DNA from: Zymomonas sp.
Lineage (GTDB): Bacteria; Pseudomonadota; Alphaproteobacteria; Sphingomonadales; Sphingomonadaceae
Reading direction: 5' to 3'
Length of the DNA: 13,680 nt
NCBI GenBank assembly: GCA_027489105.1
Contig: JAIYAJ010000407.1
Span: 1 to 13,680, forward strand
In this document: piece by piece, positions 1 through 6,119 of the stretch
Layout of the letters: each line of letters starts with the position of its first letter
How positions within the stretch are numbered: position 1 is the first letter of the stretch
The notes under the pieces: model-generated
Databases searched by the model: none
What the model was told of the DNA's origin: nothing
What the model saw: the letters and a program-made list of their open reading frames with translations, nothing else
Translations under genes and position numbers: made by a program

Positions 1-134
1 CGGCCGACGGGCAGGCACCCCGGCAGGTCAACCCGCTGAACCCCAAATATCGGCTGCAGATCGCGCTGTGGCAGCGGCTGCCGCTGGCGGTCGCCAACCG
101 CATCGGGCCCTGGATCGCGCGGGGGCTGGGATGA
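1..134 (+). CDS. FemAB-like XrtA/PEP-CTERM-associated protein, C-terminal end (partial)
   Basis: This is the last 43 codons of a gene that begins before the window; the reading frame starts at base 3 and ends at TGA 132-134. The visible tail carries the sequence NPLNPKYRL followed by a Trp-rich amphipathic stretch and an ending IARGLG. I recognise this ending from the FemAB-family proteins associated with the XrtA/PEP-CTERM system, which have a GNAT-like acyltransferase fold and are thought to act in exopolysaccharide-linked processing. The ATG of the next gene overlaps the stop (ATGA), so the two are translationally coupled. The family call rests on a short tail plus the two following XrtA-type genes. 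The catalytic part is not visible. Confidence 0.72.
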   Translation, partial: ADGQAPRQVNPLNPKYRLQIALWQRLPLAVANRIGPWIARGLG

Positions 135-1324
135 CCGGCGAAATCCTGTTCCTCGCCCACCGCATCCCCTTCCCGCCCGATCGCGGCGACAGGATTCGCA
201 GTTTTCACATGCTGCGCCATATCGCGGCGCGGCGCCCGGTTCATTTGCTCGGCTTCGTGGACAATGAGGAGGATCGCCGGCGGGCGAAGGAATTGCTGCC
301 GATGCTGGCGTCGCTCCACATCGAGATCCGCAGAAAATCACGTCTGCGCGCCGGGCTGGAAGCGCTGGTGCTCGGCGAGCCGGTGTCGATCGCGGCGTTC
401 GGGTCGCGCCGCATCATGCGCATGGTGGACCATCTGCTCGCCGAACGGCCGATCGGCACGATCTTCGCCTATTCGGGCCAGATGGCGCAATATGTGCCCG
501 ACGACCGGATCGGCCGCCGCTTCGTGATGGACTTCGTCGACGTCGATTCGGAGAAATTCGCCGCATACGGAAAGGCCGGCCGGGGGCCGCTGGCCTGGAT
601 CAACCGGCGCGAGGGGCGCCTGCTTGCCGAATATGAGGACAGCGTCGGCCGCTGGGCGGACGTCAGCCTGTTCGTCAGCGAGGCCGAAGCCGCGCTGTTC
701 CGCAAGCGGGCGGGTCTGTCGACCAGCCATGTCCGTGCGCTCGACAATGGGATCGATCATCGGAAATTCGCACCCGACGGTTTCCCGCGGGTGGAGGGTG
801 CCGAGCCGATGCTCGTCTTCACCGGACAGATGGATTACCGGCCCAATGTCGACGCGGTGTGCTATTTCGCGCGGCGCACCTTCCCTGCCATCCGCGCCAA
901 GCATCCGGCCACGCTGTTCGCGGTCGTCGGACGCAACCCGACGCCTGCCGTGCGCGAACTCGCCAAGCTGAAAAATGTCATCGTCACCGGCGAAGTGCCC
1001 GACGTGCGACCCTGGCTCGCTGCGGCTTCGGTCGTCGTCGCGCCGCTCGATATCGCCCGAGGCGTGCAGAACAAGGTGCTCGAGGCGATGGCGATGGCGC
1101 GCCCGGTGGTCGCCTCTCCTGCCGCGTTCGAGGGGATCGACGCCGAACCGGGCAAGCATCTGATCGTCGCCCATGGCTATGAGATGGCGAATGCCGTCAG
1201 CCATATGCTGACTCACCCCGACGAGGCGGCTGCGATGGGGCGGGCGGCTCGCCAACAGATCATAAATCGCTATGACTGGGATGCGCAGCTCGCGGCGCTC
1301 GACGGCCTGCTGGGGATCGGCTGA
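131..1324 (+). CDS. XrtA/PEP-CTERM-associated glycosyltransferase (TIGR03087 type)
   Basis: This encodes a predicted cytoplasmic GT-B fold glycosyltransferase of 397 aa, likely adding a sugar to a lipid-linked exopolysaccharide precursor. The N-terminus has the sequence LAHRIPFPPDRGDRIRS, typical of the exosortase-A-associated TIGR03087 glycosyltransferases. The C-terminal half has a Rossmann-like donor domain with LVFTGQMDYRPN near residue 220 and APLDIARGVQNKVLEAMA around residues 310-330; the latter is the nucleotide-sugar binding region with its conserved Glu. I chose the ATG at 131 because it gives the family N-terminus and overlaps the upstream stop by ATGA. The frame is open 21 codons further upstream, but that extension reads through the neighbour and is unlike the family. 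Only 7 bases separate its stop from the next gene, so it is in the same operon. The exact sugar transferred cannot be read from sequence. Confidence 0.9.
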   Translation: MTGEILFLAHRIPFPPDRGDRIRSFHMLRHIAARRPVHLLGFVDNEEDRRRAKELLPMLASLHIEIRRKSRLRAGLEALVLGEPVSIAAFGSRRIMRMVDHLLAERPIGTIFAYSGQMAQYVPDDRIGRRFVMDFVDVDSEKFAAYGKAGRGPLAWINRREGRLLAEYEDSVGRWADVSLFVSEAEAALFRKRAGLSTSHVRALDNGIDHRKFAPDGFPRVEGAEPMLVFTGQMDYRPNVDAVCYFARRTFPAIRAKHPATLFAVVGRNPTPAVRELAKLKNVIVTGEVPDVRPWLAAASVVVAPLDIARGVQNKVLEAMAMARPVVASPAAFEGIDAEPGKHLIVAHGYEMANAVSHMLTHPDEAAAMGRAARQQIINRYDWDAQLAALDGLLGIG

Positions 1325-1331
1325 ACATTCT

Positions 1332-3230
1332 ATGTGCGGTATTGCGGGCATCTATCATCTGCAGACGGCCAAGCCCGTCGATGCGGCACGCGTCCGTGCG
1401 ATGACCGATGCGATCGCCCATCGCGGTCCCGACGGCGCCGATCTCTGGGTGGCGCCCGGCGTAGGGCTCGGGCATCGACGCCTCGCGATCATCGATCTGG
1501 CCGGCGGCGCACAGCCGATGCAATCGGCCGACGGACAGGCTGTCGTCACCTATAATGGCGAGGTCTATAATTATCGCGAGGTCCGCGCCGCGCTGCAGGC
1601 CTGCGGGCGCCAGTTCCGGACCAACAGCGATACCGAGGTCATCGTCGAGGCGTGGCGCCAATGGGGACCCGACTGCCTGTCGCGCCTGAACGGGATGTTC
1701 GCCTTTGCGATCCATGATCGCGAGCGCGGCTGTCTGTTCCTTGCGCGAGACCGGCTCGGGGTGAAGCCGCTTCATTATGCCGAGCTGTCCGACGGCAGCG
1801 TGGTGTTCGGATCCGAGCTCAAGGCGCTGCTCGCGCATCCCCTCTTCCGGCGTGCTCCCGACTTCAGCGCGATCGACGATTATCTCGGGCTGGGTTATGT
1901 GCCCGACGATGCCTGCATCCTCGCCGGTGTGCGCAAGCTGCCGGCCGGCCATTATCTGATGCTGCGCCGGGGGCAGGGGCTGCCCGCGCCGATTGCCTGG
2001 TGGGACGTCAGCTTCGCCGATCGCGCGCGCGGATCGGCTGCGTCGCTATCGGACGAGCTCACCGCGCTGATGCGCTCCGCTGTCACTGATCGGATGGTGT
2101 CGGACGTGCCCCTCGGCGCCTTTCTGTCCGGCGGGGTCGACAGTTCCTCGGTCGTAGCGCTGATGGCAGAGGCGAGCCCGCAGGCGGTGAAGACCTGTTC
2201 GATCGGCTTCGATCATCCCGATTATGACGAAACCCGCTATGCGGCGCAGGTGGCCGAGCGCTTCGCCACCGATCATCGGACGCGGATCGTATCCTCGGAG
2301 GATTATGGGCTGATCGACCGGCTGGTCGAGGCGTTCGACGAGCCCTTTGCCGACGCCTCGGCGCTGCCGACCTATCGGGTGTCCGAACTGGCGCGCGAGC
2401 AGGTGACCGTGGCGTTGTCGGGAGATGGTGCAGACGAGGCTTTTGCCGGTTATCGGCGCTATGTCTTCTTCCGGAACGAGGAACGCGTGCGTTCGGTGAT
2501 GCCGGCCCGCCTGCGCACCGGCCTGTTCGGCACGCTCGGCCGCCTCTATCCCAAGCTCGACTGGGCACCGCAATTTCTGCGCGCGCGATCGACCTTCGCC
2601 GAACTCGGCCTGTCGAGCGAAGAGGCCTATGCCGGGGCGGTCGGCGTGACGGCGCGCGAGGCCCGCCTAGCCCTTTACACCGATCGGGCAGTGCGCGACC
2701 TGCAGGGGCATCGCGCGGAGGATCGCTACATCAAGGCGATGCGCGACGCGCCGGCGCGCGATCCGCTCGACCGGGCCCAATATGCCGACCTCAAGATCTG
2801 GCTGCCGGGCGATATCCTGACCAAGGTCGATCGCGCCAGCATGGCGGTGAGCCTGGAAGCGCGCGAGCCGCTGCTCGATTATCGCCTGATCGAATTCGGC
2901 GCGCGTCTGCCGCAAGCGATGCGGGTTCGGGGAAGGACGGGCAAATGGCTGATGAAGCAGGCGATGCGCCGCTATTTGCCCGACGAGATCCTCTATCGCC
3001 GGAAAATGGGCTTTTCCACCCCGATCAGTGCCTGGTTTCGCGGGCCGCTTGCCGCCGAGGCGCAGCGGATTGCGCAAGGGTCGGCGCTGATCGAAACGGG
3101 CTGGTTCGACGTCGCCGCGCTCGACCGTATCGTGACCGAACACAAAGGCGGCCGGGTCGATCATGGGCGGCTGCTGTGGCAGTTGCTGATGCTCGATCGC
3201 TCACTGACGCGGCTGTTCGGTATCGGCTGA
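1332..3230 (+). CDS. XrtA-associated asparagine synthase-type glutamine amidotransferase
   Basis: This encodes 632 aa with two domains. The N-terminal class II (Ntn-type) glutaminase begins MCGIAG, with Cys2 as the nucleophile exposed after Met removal. The C-terminal ATP-pyrophosphatase synthetase domain has the PPi loop SGGVDSS at residues 266-272. Glutamine ammonia is transferred to an adenylated carboxylate. In asparagine synthase that substrate is aspartate, but in exosortase-A loci this branch (TIGR03108 type) is thought to amidate a sugar acid or another component of the exopolysaccharide. The ATG at 1332 is required to place Cys at position 2; the open frame upstream of it overlaps the glycosyltransferase end. 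It is the last gene of the operon and is convergent with the FKBP gene, 13 bases away. Assignment to the XrtA-associated type rather than plain AsnB comes mainly from the two genes before it. Confidence 0.88.
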   Translation: MCGIAGIYHLQTAKPVDAARVRAMTDAIAHRGPDGADLWVAPGVGLGHRRLAIIDLAGGAQPMQSADGQAVVTYNGEVYNYREVRAALQACGRQFRTNSDTEVIVEAWRQWGPDCLSRLNGMFAFAIHDRERGCLFLARDRLGVKPLHYAELSDGSVVFGSELKALLAHPLFRRAPDFSAIDDYLGLGYVPDDACILAGVRKLPAGHYLMLRRGQGLPAPIAWWDVSFADRARGSAASLSDELTALMRSAVTDRMVSDVPLGAFLSGGVDSSSVVALMAEASPQAVKTCSIGFDHPDYDETRYAAQVAERFATDHRTRIVSSEDYGLIDRLVEAFDEPFADASALPTYRVSELAREQVTVALSGDGADEAFAGYRRYVFFRNEERVRSVMPARLRTGLFGTLGRLYPKLDWAPQFLRARSTFAELGLSSEEAYAGAVGVTAREARLALYTDRAVRDLQGHRAEDRYIKAMRDAPARDPLDRAQYADLKIWLPGDILTKVDRASMAVSLEAREPLLDYRLIEFGARLPQAMRVRGRTGKWLMKQAMRRYLPDEILYRRKMGFSTPISAWFRGPLAAEAQRIAQGSALIETGWFDVAALDRIVTEHKGGRVDHGRLLWQLLMLDRSLTRLFGIG

Positions 3231-3243
3231 TCGGGCCGCGTGG

Positions 3244-3663
3244 CTATTTGACGTCGAGCAATTCGATCTCGAACATCAACCAGCTGTCGGGCGGCACCGG
3301 GCCCTTGCCCTTGCGCCCATAGGCTTGGGCGGGCGGGACGATCAGCGTACGCACACCGCCGACCCGCATCCCGACGAGCCCGTCATCCCAACCCCTGATG
3401 ACCAGACCGTCGCCGAGCCGGAAGCTGAGCGGCGTACCGCCATGTGAAGAGTCGAACTTCCGCCCGCGCTCATCCTTCGGCTGATCGTAGAACCAGCCGG
3501 TGTAATGGACGGTGAGCGTTTTTCCCTTGCGCGCCTCGGCACCGGTCCCGGTTTCCAGATCCTCACCCCGAAAAATCTCGGCGGCGTCGACCGGCTGGGC
3601 AAGGGCTTGGGCGGTCGGGGCGAGGTCAGCGCATAGGAACAGAAGCGGCAGAAGGCGACGCAT
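3244..3663 (-). CDS. exported FKBP-type peptidyl-prolyl cis-trans isomerase
   Basis: This encodes about 139 aa. The N-terminus (MRRLLPLLFLCADLAPTAQA) is a Sec signal peptide, with likely cleavage after an AxA-type site near residue 22, so the product is probably periplasmic. A single FKBP domain follows. It shows VHYTGWFYD, a KFDSS segment, the VIRGWDDGLVGMRVGG core (Trp lines the active site), an AYGRKG loop and the closing FEIELLDVK strand. The domain catalyses prolyl isomerisation during protein folding. A GTG at 3666 lies directly before the ATG. AGGA sits about 9 bases before the GTG and 12 before the ATG, so the start may be one codon longer. It lies on the same strand as the PaiB-like gene but about 70 bases downstream of it, so co-transcription is possible. 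I do not see a specific link to the XrtA operon. Confidence 0.9.
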   Translation of the reverse strand: MRRLLPLLFLCADLAPTAQALAQPVDAAEIFRGEDLETGTGAEARKGKTLTVHYTGWFYDQPKDERGRKFDSSHGGTPLSFRLGDGLVIRGWDDGLVGMRVGGVRTLIVPPAQAYGRKGKGPVPPDSWLMFEIELLDVK

Positions 3664-3715
3664 CACAAATGTGGATCCTATTTCGTCAGGCTGTGGCGAA
3701 CATTGGAGTAAGCAA

Positions 3716-3735
3716 TAAGCTCTTCTACCAGCTTA
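3716..3735 (-). terminator. weak stem-loop at the end of the PaiB-like gene
   Basis: TAAGCT and AGCTTA form a 6-bp stem with an 8-base loop. It includes the TAA stop of the PaiB-like gene and lies in a low-GC gap. The stem is short and no clear T-run follows on the minus strand, so termination is only a possibility. Confidence 0.2.
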
Positions 3736-4362
3736 ATTTTTGTTCGCCGTGGCTGCGACGATGTCGGCCATGCGATCCGCGCCATCATTTCTAAGGCCTT
3801 GCTCGACGCCGATACGGTTGAGCATGGGCTGGTTCTGGCTCGCCTTCCATTTACCATCGATATGCTCGATCGCAATTTCCAGCCCCACTATACCCTTCAG
3901 TTGACCGGCAATGAAATCTGCCGGGGCGTCACTTGGACTCCACGGTTCCGCGCGGCCCTGCTCATGCTCGGACGTAAGTTCGTCCAGCTGAGCGCTCAAC
4001 CACTGGTCGTCATCGATCACGACCGGCTGGCCACGGACTTGAACCACGATGTAGTTCCAAGTGGGTACCACCCTTCCATGCTCATGCTTCGTCGCATACC
4101 AGGATGGGCTGACATAGGCTTGAGGGCCTTGAAAGATCACCAGCGTCGGTGGCGCTTGCCGCAGATCCGACAGTTGATCATTGGCTTTCGCGATATGCGC
4201 TCGCAGGACAGCGCCACGTGCACCGACCTGAAGCGAGAACGGTACCAGATTGGCAATGAGCCCAGAAGATCCGCTGGTCACAAGGGTCGCTAGGGGGTGC
4301 GCACGAATGGCGCCGTGCAGGACTGGGAGTCGATCTTCCCGGAAGGCAGGTGGGCAATACAC
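3733..4362 (-). CDS. PaiB-like FMN-binding protein
   Basis: This encodes 209 aa from a GTG start. The protein matches the FMN_bind_2/PaiB family: N-terminal YCPPAFRED, then QAYVSPSWYATK and VVPTWNYIVV, and a C-terminal GLEIAIEHIDGKWKASQN. PaiB from Bacillus subtilis was named a negative regulator of sporulation and degradative enzymes. The fold is a split-barrel flavin-binding domain, so a flavin-dependent or flavin-sensing role is as likely as DNA binding. I chose GTG 4362 because family members start just before this YxPP motif. A TTG at 4398 would add 12 residues not seen in the family. Neither start has a good Shine-Dalgarno sequence. The gene looks lower in GC than the genes on both sides, and its wobble positions are less G/C biased, which suggests acquisition. 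Before the insertion sequence arrived it began about 75 bases after the phosphotransferase stop, so the two could have been co-transcribed. Confidence 0.85.
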   Translation of the reverse strand: MYCPPAFREDRLPVLHGAIRAHPLATLVTSGSSGLIANLVPFSLQVGARGAVLRAHIAKANDQLSDLRQAPPTLVIFQGPQAYVSPSWYATKHEHGRVVPTWNYIVVQVRGQPVVIDDDQWLSAQLDELTSEHEQGRAEPWSPSDAPADFIAGQLKGIVGLEIAIEHIDGKWKASQNQPMLNRIGVEQGLRNDGADRMADIVAATANKN

Positions 4363-4436
4363 GCGACCCGAATAAGCCAGGTGGTCGACGTTCGCCAAGG
4401 GTCTTATGCAAATAGCCGGCGTCCCCCGTCGGCGGC

Positions 4437-4440
4437 CTAG
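4437..4440. repeat. CTAG target site, left flank of the insertion sequence
   Basis: CTAG directly abuts the left terminal inverted repeat and is repeated at 5290-5293. IS427-type elements favour TA or YTAR targets, so the duplication may be 4 bp (CTAG) or 2 bp (TA). CTAG is palindromic, so both readings are possible. Confidence 0.7.
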
Positions 4441-4458
4441 GCTGTAGTGATATTTTAG
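4441..4458 (+). repeat. IS left terminal inverted repeat
   Basis: GCTGTAGTGATATTTTAG matches the complement of the right end at 16 of 18 positions; the differences are T/A at position 3 and T/C at position 11. Confidence 0.92.
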
Positions 4459-4500
4459 GGATTCCCATTGGTGGCGGGTTCTGATTCAACGCTGGTTTTT

Positions 4501-4505
4501 GGAGG
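4501..4505 (+). promoter_or_regulatory. Shine-Dalgarno site that sets the transposase start
   Basis: GGAGG lies 5 bases before the GTG at 4511. This favours that GTG over the in-frame TTG at 4499, which overlaps this very site. Confidence 0.7.
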
Positions 4506-4510
4506 CTGGC

Positions 4511-5271
4511 GTGGAAGGCGAGGTACTTCGGGACGATCAATGGGAACGGCTGCGGGAGTTTGTTCCGGGAGGCCGCAAGGGTCGACGTGGCCCTCGCAGC
4601 GATGGCCGTCGTTTTCTGGATGCGTTATTATGGTTGGCGCGCTCGGGTGGACGCTGGCGTGATCTGCCAGAGAAGTTCGGCCCCTATCAGACCGCCAAGC
4701 GGCGCTATTATCGCTGGGTCGAGCAAGGCGTCATCGATCAGATTTTCGAGGCTGTGTCGGATGATCCCGACATCGAATGGCTCGCGATCGACGCGACGGT
4801 GATCCGTGCCCAGGCTCAAGCGGCCGGGGCACGGGTAAAAAGGGGGGCGCTCAAGCCCAGGCTCTCGGTCGATCCAGAGGTGGTTTCGGTACCAAAATTC
4901 ACGCCATAGTCGACGCCCTTGGTCTGCCAATCCGCTTCATCCTCGGCCCTGGTCAGCAAAACGACATGGCGCCGGCCTGCGATCTGATCCGCGGCATTCC
5001 GGCCGACAAAGTTTTGGCCGATCGCGCTTACGATGCCGATAGCTTGCACGACCTCATCTACGAGCAAGGGAGCGAACCGGTCATCCCACCTCGCCGACAC
5101 CGTAAGCATCAGCATCGCTACGATCGCATCGCTTACAAACAGCGTTGGGGCATCGAGGGCTTCTTCGCCAAGCTCAAACAGTGGCGCCGTATTGCAACCC
5201 GCTACGACAAACTCGCCGCCAACTTCCTCGGCTTCGTCAAACTCGCCAGCATCATGCTTTGGCTCAAATGA
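4511..5271 (+). CDS. IS5-family transposase, two frames joined by a -1 frameshift
   Basis: This is a DDE transposase that cuts and joins the element ends. The first frame (orfA, GTG 4511 to stop 4909, 132 aa) has the DUF4096-like DDQWERL start, a conserved WRDLPEKFGPYQT segment, and the first catalytic Asp in AIDATVIRAQ (residue 94, codon 4790). The second frame (to the stop at 5271) continues with QALGRSRGGFGTKIHA, the second Asp in LADRAYD (codon 5020), and the Glu in GIEGFFAKLKQ (codon 5155) with the downstream Arg/Lys. The second frame lies at -1 relative to the first. It has no convincing start of its own, because the family sequence begins exactly at the slippery run. The active protein is therefore expected to be the fusion, about 253 aa. 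Unshifted translation would give a truncated protein that may act as a regulator. All three catalytic residues are intact. Confidence 0.9.
4837..4847 (+). other. slippery sequence for -1 ribosomal frameshifting
   Basis: Five A are followed by six G. The zero frame reads GTA AAA AGG GGG GCG. A slip of one base back gives AAA AAG GGG GGC and enters the frame that holds the rest of the transposase. The family motif QALGRSRGGF follows only in the shifted frame. The exact slip site, whether in the A-run or the G-run, cannot be decided here. Confidence 0.75.
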
Positions 5272-5289
5272 CTAAAATGTCACTACTGC
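5272..5289 (-). repeat. IS right terminal inverted repeat
   Basis: Read on the minus strand it is GCAGTAGTGACATTTTAG, matching the left end at 16 of 18 positions. It directly abuts the CTAG that holds the stop codon of the phosphotransferase gene. Confidence 0.92.
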
Positions 5290-5293
5290 CTAG
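5290..5293. repeat. CTAG target site, right flank of the insertion sequence
   Basis: This is the second copy of the CTAG found at 4437-4440. On the minus strand its TAG is the stop codon of the aminoglycoside phosphotransferase gene. Confidence 0.7.
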
Positions 5294-6099
5294 AAGAACT
5301 CGTCAAGTGTCAGGTGGAACTCGATCCGGCGCATGTCCAGCTTTTCGATGCCATAACGCTGGAGGAAGCCCTTCTGCAGATCGGCGCCGAACTCGCCGAG
5401 ACAGTTCCAGGCGATGGCGATGTCCTGATAGCGGTCGGCCACGCCGAGCCGGCCCACATCGATGCAGTGAAGCGGTCCATGCGGGGGCAGGATGAGGTTG
5501 TCGAGCGAATAGTCGCCGTGGGTGACCACCAGATCAGAACCGTCGGGTGTCAACGTCGACAGGCGCTCCCACAACGCCTCCGGCGTCTGGCCGAGACGAT
5601 CCTCGTCGAAGTCGTCTTCGTCGACCAGCCCTTGTTCCATTCGCTTCTGAGCACAAGCGAGGCGAAACGCATGGCCCGCATCGAAGGGGCAGTCGCGCGC
5701 CGGGATGGCATGCAACCGGCGCAGATGGTCGGCCAGACTATCGACGACGCTATGGATGGTGGCTTCGTCGCCCCGTTCGAGCAGTTGATAGGCGGTGAGC
5801 CCCGGCACGGCGGCGGTGAGCAGCCAAGATTCCGACTCCGTCGAAAGAAAGCCGGTGATCGCCGGTACTTCGATACGCGTCTGCAACCAGTGCAGCCGTG
5901 CATACTCGTCGATCACGTCGTTCGCCTGCGGCCCCCGACCGTATTTCAGGTAATGAAGCGGACGCCGATCGGCATCGGTGAGGCAGTACACCTCGCATCC
6001 CGATTCCCCGACCCGGTCGCTATGCCAGATCAGGCCGTCGGTCTGTGTGGCGATGCCGGCAGGGACCGGGATGGGTGAGCAGGCGTCATGACGGTCCAC
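5290..6099 (-). CDS. APH(3')-I-like aminoglycoside O-phosphotransferase
   Basis: This encodes 269 aa, close to the 271 aa of APH(3')-Ia. Enzymes of this family transfer phosphate from ATP or GTP to the 3'-hydroxyl of kanamycin/neomycin-type aminoglycosides in the cytoplasm. Visible features in order: LHYLKYGRG (ATP-binding Lys), ANDVIDEYARLHWL (the paired Glu of helix C), WLLTAAVPG (hinge), LRRLHAIPARDCPFD, GLVDEDDFDEDR, the Brenner motif HGDYSLDN with the catalytic Asp, IDVGRLGVADRYQD (metal-binding Asp) and the ending FHLTLDEFF. The WNCLGEF and LDEFF segments match APH(3')-I closely, from memory. GTG 6099 is the start: CGGAGG lies 9 bases before it and it gives the family length. The longer open frame upstream lacks family sequence and overlaps the kinase gene. 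GC and codon use look host-like, so this may be a resident chromosomal gene, not a recently acquired resistance gene. Its stop codon lies in the IS target site. Confidence 0.9.
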   Translation of the reverse strand: MDRHDACSPIPVPAGIATQTDGLIWHSDRVGESGCEVYCLTDADRRPLHYLKYGRGPQANDVIDEYARLHWLQTRIEVPAITGFLSTESESWLLTAAVPGLTAYQLLERGDEATIHSVVDSLADHLRRLHAIPARDCPFDAGHAFRLACAQKRMEQGLVDEDDFDEDRLGQTPEALWERLSTLTPDGSDLVVTHGDYSLDNLILPPHGPLHCIDVGRLGVADRYQDIAIAWNCLGEFGADLQKGFLQRYGIEKLDMRRIEFHLTLDEFF

Positions 6100-6108
6100 G
6101 ATCCAATG

Positions 6109-6113
6109 CCTCC
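6109..6113 (-). promoter_or_regulatory. Shine-Dalgarno site that sets the phosphotransferase start
   Basis: GGAGG (within CGGAGG on the minus strand) lies 9 bases before GTG 6099, inside the 20-base gap after the stop of the HprK-like gene. It decides for GTG 6099 over the longer open frame. Confidence 0.75.
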
Positions 6114-6119
6114 GAAAAG

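Larger units (their letters stand above)
4441..5289 (+). mobile_element. IS5-family insertion sequence (IS427 type), complete
   Basis: This is an 849-bp element, or 851 bp if one more base at each end is counted. It is bounded by 18-bp terminal inverted repeats that match at 16 positions and is flanked by CTAG on both sides. It carries one transposase gene split over two overlapping frames, with an A5G6 slippery run at the junction. That is the usual layout of the IS427 group. Both ends, the target duplication and the catalytic residues are present, so it looks recent and potentially active. It lies opposite to the genes around it: the transposase is on the plus strand and its neighbours are on the minus strand. 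Confidence 0.93.

Noticed and set aside
338..1351. Long open frame of 337 codons on the minus strand opposite the glycosyltransferase
   Set aside because: It is fully antisense to a gene with clear family motifs. The protein is rich in Arg, His and Asp, as expected from reverse reading of high-GC codons, and shows no domain.
1332..3230. Possible lasso-peptide cyclase, since an asparagine synthase-like protein and an HprK-like kinase occur in the same window
   Set aside because: The protein keeps Cys2 and a full glutaminase domain and lies in the XrtA operon on the other strand. Lasso cyclases lack this context and usually sit beside a B-protein protease and precursor, none of which is seen.
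4401..4436. GC-rich partial hairpin just left of the IS as a terminator for the phosphotransferase gene
   Set aside because: The pairing is imperfect (about 6 of 7) and no T-run follows on the minus strand, so I cannot support it.
4178..4540. Minus-strand frame running across the left IS edge
   Set aside because: It would join the PaiB-like gene antisense-in-frame region, intergenic DNA and the IS end. No domain or ribosome site supports it.
4777..4836. Independent ATG-type start for the second transposase frame
   Set aside because: The residues before the slippery run in this frame are Arg/Gly/Pro-rich and unlike the family, while the first frame over the same bases carries the conserved catalytic Asp.
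5314..6078. Open frame of 254 codons on the plus strand opposite the phosphotransferase gene
   Set aside because: The minus-strand frame has the complete APH(3') motif set and a good ribosome site. The plus-strand product has no family features.
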